A stretch of 64,000 nt of DNA from Perkinsus olseni (Eukaryota > Perkinsozoa > Perkinsida > Perkinsidae). The first letter of the stretch is position 1. Each line of letters opens with the position of its first letter. Below the pieces are notes generated by a model that was given only the letters and a program-made list of their open reading frames with translations, searched no databases and was not told the DNA's origin. Positions 57,358 to 64,000 of this stretch are shown here, piece after piece. A program made the translations under genes and the position numbers. Location of the stretch: positions 1 through 64,000 of the forward strand of contig JABANP010000021.1 in the NCBI GenBank assembly GCA_013115135.1, in the 5' to 3' direction.

Positions 57358-60154
57358 TCAGTCCCATAGCTTAATCTTGCCATCCCAACCAGCCGTGACT
57401 ACTCGACTAGCCTGGTTGGGGTGCCATAAGCAGGAGATGCAACAGCCATCATGAGCCTTCAAAGTGCGATACCTGACAGTCGAGAGCAGTCGTACCGCTA
57501 ATAGAACCTTGTGGCAGCACTGTCCTACAGTTTGCATGACTTCCAGTCCCAGAAGTGTAACCGCCCATCGCCATCACCAGACATGAGGTATCTTACAGAG
57601 ATCAACTGAACACTGAAGCCAGGCGGGCCTGGCCCAGGCCCATGAGGACTACCTCCCATCAGCTGAGAACCCAGGCTCTATAGCGTATCCCGTATTGTTG
57701 AAGCCAGTGAATCGTTTCCGACCTTGCAACCTGGCAAAAGATACCGCCCTCACCGTCACAGCAAACATAGCCGCCTACTTGAAGCCTCCATAAGCCTGGT
57801 AAACGACTATCTGGTTGTTCATGGACTGACACGCCATGAACTTCTGACTAGGATGAACTGTCACTGCTGGTATCGAGGACCTATCATACAGGGTCATGGA
57901 GGCCTATTCTACCCCTACAATCGCTCTACATCCCAGGCTCCGCTATGTATTTATCCACTACCGGTATGCCCCAGTGCCATACAAACATCTTCCTATCATC
58001 AGAGGTGGTCACCAACCTATACGGGAGTATGTGATCGCAATTGCAGTGGGGCGGGGCCACTACCTCTTCCGTCGTCACAGATAGTCACTGTATTAACTGC
58101 CCGCAAATGGTCCTTATAAAGCTGAGTAGGCTCATCTCCAGGGGAATTGACGTCGAATTGCGCTGCCTTCTTGTCATGGCAGGCCACTACGAAGGAGTTG
58201 AGCTCATTAGGATGCACCTAACACATCGGAGTCCCGGCCCACGAGAAGCACTCGTCACTACCGCTAGGTTGTAGCAGCTGCTGCCAAGATCGAATTTCCT
58301 TATAATCTTTCCCCGTCTCGGTGTCCCAATAGTTCACGTGATGATCATAGGAGCAGGACACAAACTTAGTACCATCCCCGATGAACTGGACCTGAATTTA
58401 GTGGCGCAGTGACACTTCCCATCAGCTCTGCTGAAACCTACATCTCTAACACCCTTTTCATGGCCTGTATAAGTGATCCGGCAGGACCTAGTGTTGTAAT
58501 AATCCCAGATCTTAACCGTGCCATCCAACCCAGCCGACATAAGCAGGTGTGCCGTCTTCGGGAAGAAGCGTATCTATGGCCAGCATCGACCTAAGATATC
58601 CCTCACCCTAGTCCCTACCGCCTGGACTCCTTGAGTATGTCCCTCCCAAGTGTGTATCCATTTCTTAGGGAGGTAGCAGGTCTTATTCCTATAATCATCT
58701 TCATCCTCAATATACTCCATTTGCCTGGCCTGTATCTGAGCTTTCGAGTACGTCCCCCATAATGTTAGGCCTGTCGTACCCTCTGCTGCTTCTTAGTCTG
58801 CTGCGGCGGGCATTCGATCCAGCTTCTGCCTTGGTAGTCCACCTTAGGCTTACTCCCATGCCACTGTGAAGTAGTAGATCCGGGGTCCTGCCAAGAAACG
58901 ATCCACACCTATTAACTTTCGCACCCCCCCCTCAACGCTCATATCAATCAGTTCGATTGAGAACCGCAGGTTGCACTGTTTAAGCCGAATACGAACTTCT
59001 CCCTGTACGACCTTCTTATCCTTCTCAGCGAGCTCTTCCTTCTTCTTCTCTTCCGCCTCTTCAGCCTCTTTCTTCTTAGCCTCCTCAGCGTCAGTTCGCT
59101 CCTTCTGTTCAGCTTGATGGCGCTCGAACGCCTCGGCCTCTCCCTCGAACCCAGCCCAAGGGCCTGAACACGATCGTTCCTTGAAAACCAAGGCTCCCAT
59201 TGCGACTATGTTTTATTCGCTTATGCAGGATGAACGGAACACGAAAGCAACACGATTTTGAGGAGTGGAACAGCGCGAGCGAGAGCAGCCTTGCCCTCCA
59301 CAGCACAGAGAGTACCAGGATAGTACCTTGGAAATCATCTACATCAGCGGGGTCACTATTCCGGAGCCTCTTCCGGCTTTCATCGTTCTTAAGGCCTCCC
59401 GCGAATACCCCCATACCACTCTTGAGTCGCTCCTCGTCGACCTAACAAAGGCCCCAACTGAGTCACTCTGCCAGTAGCCTACAGGGTCACTAACCCGTAC
59501 TACCTTCGCCACAAGGCCTTCCATCTCCCGTTCCCGCTTGGTCATCCCTTGCCCTGCTTTAATCAACCGTCCATCCGGGGCTTCAGCGAAACCGAAGGAC
59601 TGGAATGTGTTGTACCTGCATCAACCTCGGATACTTCTACTACCCACCCGTGCAAGACCTTACTGTCTATCGAAGTTGAAGTTGGACATGTGCGTGGCCT
59701 CAACCCTGCCACCAGCAAAGGTCCTATTCCTCCCGAAGTGGATCCCGGCTCCTCCCTCTCCTGAAACACACCCAACTCCCAGCAGCTCCCCAAAGCCAAG
59801 CGCTCTCTCCGGCTCACGTCGAGAGTTCTTATCTTCCTTCTGCATAACAGTAATAGTATGTTCGAGGTCTCGAGCAGTCGGGTTGGTCATCAACGCCTGA
59901 TCGGAAGTGCATGAGATCAGGGGGTTGTCGCCAAGGTTTCTCCTACATTAGTTTTCGAGTCTACCTCTATCCGCTGTGGCCCTAGCATGCTGTCTATATT
60001 GACATCAGGTGCGACCTAAAAGCGGGCTAATACCACTCCTTCCCCAACACCTCCATTGCACTACCAATGACTGCATGTGAGGTAACTGTACTCTAACAGG
60101 CTCCTTCACCTCTGCCGTGTCACTACCATTATCACTGTCGTAGCCGGAAAGCAT
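57358..60154 (-). CDS. CDC40: Pre-mRNA splicing factor CDC40/PRP17 (WD40 protein)
   Basis: The start ATG at 60,154 gives [12 protein letters not shown], the acidic N-terminus typical of Prp17. Exons then read [44 protein letters not shown] joined to [17 protein letters not shown], and [15 protein letters not shown] joined across an intron of about 160 nt to [17 protein letters not shown] Glu/Lys-rich helix follows, then [15 protein letters not shown] and [22 protein letters not shown]40 blades follow: [83 protein letters not shown]. The last blade is [21 protein letters not shown] at 57,358. The order matches the human and yeast proteins. Role: second catalytic step of splicing in the spliceosome, fitting an intron-rich genome. 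It shares a divergent upstream region with the AP2-domain gene. Confidence 0.9.
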
Positions 60155-60802
60155 GACAACAAGGGTTTACAACAGAAGAAGAGGCCCTACAGGGATGATG
60201 TCTTTGAAGGGATCGGATAGACTCGTACCTTCAACTCTGTTCGAACGATTATATCTAGACGGTCCACCAACGATTAATTCGGAATATTTTTCTCATCGTA
60301 AAACGTCGATCGTGGATCGGCGGGCTTAGATCTTGAGCTTTGCATTCGATGACTTCCACTGGCCTCATGCAGCGTCCTGGGCCCTAAGAGATTATTGATT
60401 AGGCCAGTCGCTCCCTAGTAGGGAGTCCCTACTGGAGAGAAGCGCCCGAGCTCTCACGTCAACCTCTCAGGCGAACTAATGACTTACGCGGAATTTGCTT
60501 CGGCTACTCCTGTCATTTGGCACGGAATTTGCTCTTTGGCCCTCGTCTGTCATGTGGGAGAGACCGCGGAGTGCGTTCTAGTCTTCAGCATCTCTCCCTC
60601 TAGGATAGTTCTCCATAGTGCTGTTCGACCTCTAGACGCACTGCGTGGTGGTTGCACTAGGAGGCACGTGAGCGCGTGTAGGTGTTTACTTCGACCATAA
60701 CACTGAACTGAGGTGTACCATAACACGCCAAATTCATCTCTATTACTGGGATGGGGACGACTGGGTGAAGACACTTTCTCGAGCAGTTGGATTGGCTCCA
60801 TT
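60155..60802. promoter_or_regulatory. Divergent upstream region of CDC40 and the AP2 gene
   Basis: This 650-bp spacer between two start codons on opposite strands contains the fifth double palindrome near its centre. A frame upstream of the AP2 gene stays open to a GTG at 60,713, but the first ATG is at 60,803. Confidence 0.5.
60411..60433. promoter_or_regulatory. Double odd-palindrome element (copy 5 of 5)
   Basis: Centres lie at 60,418 (G, 7-bp arms) and 60,425 (G, 8-bp arms), giving TCCCTA-G-TAGGGA-G-TCCCTA. It is within the divergent promoter region of CDC40 and the AP2-domain gene. Confidence 0.5.
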
Positions 60803-61921
60803 ATGGCTTGGAATAATGATGTATCATTAACAGCAGCATCGCAATGGGATAAGGCAGATGACCCGACCGTCGTCTTAGACCTTCCCTTCGACACTCCCCC
60901 TACTACTCCTACCATACCACCACCACCACCTCAGCAGCAGCAGTTATCCCAAGGTCAGGGACTAGAACTGCCTGCGTCCCCTTGCGGGACTCTGTCGACC
61001 TGCTCGTCAAGTGACGTCGCGTGTGGTATGTCCTCCCCTCCCTACGGCGCCCTGCCGCCTTTAAGTGCCCTCGAGGGCCCTACCGGACCTTTTCCGTCGA
61101 CTCCCACTCAGACACCAGGATTCTTGGGTGCTGGTCTAACCTCTACGGGTCTGAGTGATGCTTTCGCTGAGTCTATGGAGAACAGCGCAGCTTCGACCCA
61201 AGAGCCCGGGCTTGACGCCTTGAGTCGTATAATAGCCGCCCGTTGCGTGGACCCTCTCACCTTGCCCCGTGCAGCAGTACAGGACACCACTGAGGACCAA
61301 GCGCCGGCTCCTAAGCGGGCTAAAGTAGGCGAGCCTCAGCAGCAGTCTAATGGTGCTTCCGTCTGGGGTAGTGGTCTTGTCTCTCCTACTGGTACTGATC
61401 TTCCGACGACCTCGCGGCCTTCGTCGCAGACTGGTGGTCTAAGTCCTTATATGATGCTGAACTCCCTTCGTAAGAAGGAGTATGCCGCCCCTCCTGGGGT
61501 TTGGAAGAATTCTGGTGGATATATTTCCACTGTCTATGTCAACAAGAGGCGAATCTACGGCCCTTTGCGGAAGACTTTAGCGGAGTCGGTCCGAGATCGA
61601 GAAGAAATGTTGATCGCTAAAGAGAATCATGCATCAGAAGAAGAGATTAGGGAGTTGGTAGCAGCATTGAAGGAGATAAATGGGGGTAACTCGCGAGGCT
61701 CGTCCAAGGGTCGAAGGCACCGGAAGACGCGCAAGTCCACCAAGGCTACGAAGTCAGGCAGTGGCCGTAGTACCACTACTCCCTCCACCACTTCAACGAC
61801 GAGTGGCAGTAGTATAGCTAGTAGTAGCGAGGGTGGGCTGTTCCCTACCATTCCCGAGTCCGACCCAGGCGCGTCGGGGACGGAGGGGTTCCCGTCTTTG
61901 GCGGCTCAGGTTCCAAAATGA
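60803..61921 (+). CDS. AP2-domain DNA-binding protein
   Basis: A single-exon 372-codon gene from the ATG at 60,803 (MAWNNDVSLTAASQWD). Residues 1-200 are low-complexity Pro/Ser/Thr/Gln-rich (PTIPPPPPQQQQLSQG). A nuclear-localisation-like PKRAKV lies near residue 175. One AP2-like domain spans about residues 230-265: PPGVWKNSGGYISTVYVNKR, then RIYGPLRKTLAESVRDREEM, with the GVW...W/Y-x-STVYVN-x-R-x-YG pattern of alveolate AP2 domains. It is followed by a helix (ASEEEIRELVAALKEING) that could be a dimerisation or ACDC-like extension. The C-terminus is basic and then Ser/Thr-rich (KGRRHRKTRKSTKATK). Expected role: sequence-specific transcription factor in the nucleus. Upstream codons to 60,713 are open but only through a GTG. 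Confidence 0.75.
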   Translation: MAWNNDVSLTAASQWDKADDPTVVLDLPFDTPPTTPTIPPPPPQQQQLSQGQGLELPASPCGTLSTCSSSDVACGMSSPPYGALPPLSALEGPTGPFPSTPTQTPGFLGAGLTSTGLSDAFAESMENSAASTQEPGLDALSRIIAARCVDPLTLPRAAVQDTTEDQAPAPKRAKVGEPQQQSNGASVWGSGLVSPTGTDLPTTSRPSSQTGGLSPYMMLNSLRKKEYAAPPGVWKNSGGYISTVYVNKRRIYGPLRKTLAESVRDREEMLIAKENHASEEEIRELVAALKEINGGNSRGSSKGRRHRKTRKSTKATKSGSGRSTTTPSTTSTTSGSSIASSSEGGLFPTIPESDPGASGTEGFPSLAAQVPK

Positions 61922-63490
61922 AAACTACTTCGGTGGGTTCTCACCGGACTCCTTTCGGGTTTGGCCAGTACTAGTTTCTTGTCGTCCCTTCAATCTCGCT
62001 ATGGTCTGGGGGTTATCAAGCCGATGGCACTTTTGTGCCTGCAAGTGTCGTTACTACCGACAACAACAGCAACAGCGGCTGCATTCATCTGCTCTCATAA
62101 TGATACTCAGATTGACTTGTGTAATAACCATATTTTTCCGGAATTTTTCTCGCCATTGTTTTCCGCGGCCGTTGAACGCTGCTGTTGTCGTAGTCGTCGT
62201 CGTCGTTGTTCCTTCTTTCCGCTTGACATCCTCACATCTGTCACCATCCTGTTGGTCCGTGATAGTTGTAGCAATACCATACCTCTCCCGTATCGCAAAT
62301 ACAGATATCGCCCTACGGTCATGGCCTATCGCCCTGCTATTTATGCTTGATAAGAATATATTTACTACATCGTTTTTTGAGCTACCATTCAGTAACACTC
62401 ACTGCTACTACTTTTATCGCAATTAGTAGTCCTCCTTATTTACACTATACTTAAAAAGTAGCAACTCCCCTACAAGCGACGGTTGTGCGGAATCGCAATA
62501 CTGTCGTCTATCTACCTCCCCAGGGCCCTGTCCTTCATGGTAGCGTCCCTAGTTACTACTGGGAGGTCCCTTGTTGTATAGCCGGTAGAGGGGGTGGAGG
62601 AGGCGATTGATGCCCTGCCCCATCCTACTCTTCCGATCATAATAATACTATGATGTGTTGTACCCTTCTACAATGATTATCAGCGAGCCCCACTGTGGTG
62701 TTACAGTTTACAAGCTGCAGCGACTGCATGTCCACTCCTGTTGTCTATTGAGAGTATGCTGGTGCCTACAGGTGCAAAGTCGTTCAAGAAGATGGTCGAG
62801 AAGTCCCGAGGAGATCTTCCTGAATGGTGCATGGAGGTAGTAGGGCGAGCTTCTTGTAGCGGATATCGTCAGCGTGCGGCCCACCATCGTAGGTCCCTCC
62901 CAAGCCGGCTTTGACGACGCCGTGTAGGAAGCAGAGGCCACCGAGGCAACTTCGGAAATGAAACTTCACGTGCAGCGGTTCCTCGGATAGCCGTGTGTCA
63001 CCGCTGTGCCGTTGCGAGCACAGAAGCCTGGCTTGGTGATGCATGCCTGCTGATAATACTTCACTTCTACTTCACCACCAGGTGTTGAGCTCAGGGTCTG
63101 CCGCTCTTACTACCGGAGGGCTAAGGCGTCCCAACCGCTCCTCCAGCATCCATACTGGTCGTCGTCGTCGTTGTCGTTGTTCTCTCTAGTGACCCCTTGA
63201 GAGATGTGACCCCTCCTTGCAGTTGTTGTTTGTGCGGTAGTGCAGGGCCCATGACGGCATGGCTATTCTACTTTATCTTCTTTTGTTTACTCCCTCTGAC
63301 GGCCATGCTGGTAGTAATTATCACTAATAGCGAGCTTTTGAGTACCGTTGAAGGCAGGAGGCCCCTCTTTGTTGCAGATTAAAATAAGGTGCGGAACGCG
63401 CCTCGGCTGCTGTCCGGCAGGCCGCCGGCGGCTTGGGTCCTATTCGCGGGGTGATTATATATCCGGCGTACGAATAACGGTAGGTGTGGT
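61922..63490. other. AP2 3' flank and mostly unassigned DNA
   Basis: The first 500 bp are T-rich with short CAACAGCAGC- and GTCGTCGTC-type simple repeats and look like 3' flank. Between 62,700 and 63,050 both strands have coding-like pieces: plus KSFKKMVEKSRGDLPEWCME before a GTAGTAG donor; minus LCFLHGVVKAGLGGTYDGG and ADDIRYKKLALLPPC to a stop at 62,784. I could not decide between them. The minus reading has the more protein-like composition. Confidence 0.35.
63251..63382 (+). CDS. Possible 43-residue membrane peptide
   Basis: ATG at 63,251 opens a 43-codon frame whose residues 3-26 are strongly hydrophobic (WLFYFIFFCLLPLTAMLVVI), followed by NSELLSTVEGRRPLFVAD-stop. It may be a small single-pass membrane protein or an exon of a larger unresolved gene upstream of the RING gene. 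The evidence is composition only. Confidence 0.25.
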   Translation: MTAWLFYFIFFCLLPLTAMLVVIITNSELLSTVEGRRPLFVAD

Positions 63491-63950
63491 ATGAGGGGGT
63501 CGACGTCAGCGTTACTTGCCCTGCCTCAGAGCTTCTCCTCCTACTCGTCCGAGAGGAACAACCATACTGATAAGATGTAAGTGCCCTCTGCCACTCTCGC
63601 GCTCTCTCACCCAGTTCTGGCCTTGAATGTGCTTCGGGCCTCGGAGTTCCGGAATTGCCTCACTGAGCGGTCTCTTAGGGCTTGCGCTATCTGCCTGGAG
63701 GACTTTAGTCCTGAGGATACCCTCGGAGAGCTTTCCTGTGGCCATGTTTTCCACGATCATTGTATACAGAAGTAGGGCTACCCCGTCCGTTCTGTTACAC
63801 CGAGGAAAGTCTCTTCAGGTGGATAACGTACGGGTCCGTCCCGAGTTGTCCCTCATGTCGTTGTCAAGTGGTAAGCATCCTCGGTGGCTGTAATATGGTA
63901 TCAGCCCTGCTCAGGTACGTCGTGGAGACAGCAGACCGTGGGTAATCTAG
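63491..63950 (+). CDS. Small RING-H2 E3 ubiquitin ligase-type protein
   Basis: Four exons splice in phase: 63,491-63,576, 63,615-63,771, 63,819-63,870 and 63,915-63,950, with introns of 38, 47 and 44 nt. The protein is about 110 residues. It starts MRGSTSALLALPQSFSS, then an alpha-helical segment, then a RING-H2 finger: CAICLEDFSPEDTLGEL, SCGHVFHDHC, IQKWITYGSVPSCPSC. The eight zinc ligands are C-C-C-H-H-C-C-C, and the Trp after the sixth ligand, typical of E2-binding RING-H2 domains, is encoded just after the second intron. A short tail (RRGDSRPWVI) follows. No membrane helix is present in this model. Role by family: E3 that recruits an E2 to ubiquitinate substrates; the substrate is unknown. 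Confidence 0.8.
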
Positions 63951-64000
63951 CGGTGGAAGTGTGGTACTATTGCCGTACTATGGACACCACCGAGGCCTTT

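Noticed and set aside
60713..60802. N-terminal extension of the AP2-domain protein
   Set aside because: It would need a GTG start; the first in-frame ATG is 60,803, which is the expected eukaryotic start.

Overview
The window reads as nuclear DNA of an alveolate protist, most likely a Perkinsus-type species; this is an inference. The evidence is dense genes split by many very short GT-AG introns (mostly 44-60 nt), an ER Hsp90 cut into about 22 exons, an AP2-like regulator, a myristoylated MORN protein, ciliary-type proteins, and no bacterial operon or ribosome-binding-site logic. Gene models were spliced by eye, so exon edges away from conserved domains are approximate.

Bases 1-15,847 are a gene-free satellite block with three unrelated families. 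A 100-bp satellite fills 1-6,960 and 8,906-14,633. It is interrupted by a ~143.5-bp monomer family organised as an 861-bp six-monomer higher-order repeat (6,961-8,905). It is followed by a 194-bp satellite (14,634-15,847). The first ~4 kb is noisy in homopolymer length, as expected near a contig end.

Bases 16-24 kb hold three tandem paralogues encoding tiny EGF-like single-pass membrane proteins, a short coiled-coil gene, and a GDP-sugar phosphorylase of the VTC2/GDPGP1 family, all on the minus strand. From 24.2 to 34.3 kb one very large minus-strand gene encodes a VPS13/chorein-type lipid-transfer protein. From 34.9 to 38.5 kb are small unrecognised genes. From 38.5 to 41.1 kb a plus-strand gene encodes an RPGRIP1/RPGRIP1L-like coiled-coil plus C2 protein.

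Bases 41.9-43.6 kb encode an N-myristoylated MORN-repeat protein (minus). It is divergent from the ER chaperone GRP94/Hsp90B at 44.4-47.9 kb (plus). Next come a TBC-domain Rab-GAP with a coiled-coil tail (plus), a coiled-coil gene (minus), a CCDC112/148-like coiled-coil gene (minus) and a mucin-like secreted, probably GPI-anchored protein (plus). The last genes are the splicing factor CDC40/PRP17 (minus), an AP2-domain protein (plus) and a small RING-H2 protein (plus).

The most unusual pattern is a set of five ~20-bp elements at or outside gene ends. Each consists of two odd-length palindromes whose centres lie exactly 7 bp apart. The intergenic DNA also contains a 49-bp perfect palindrome.
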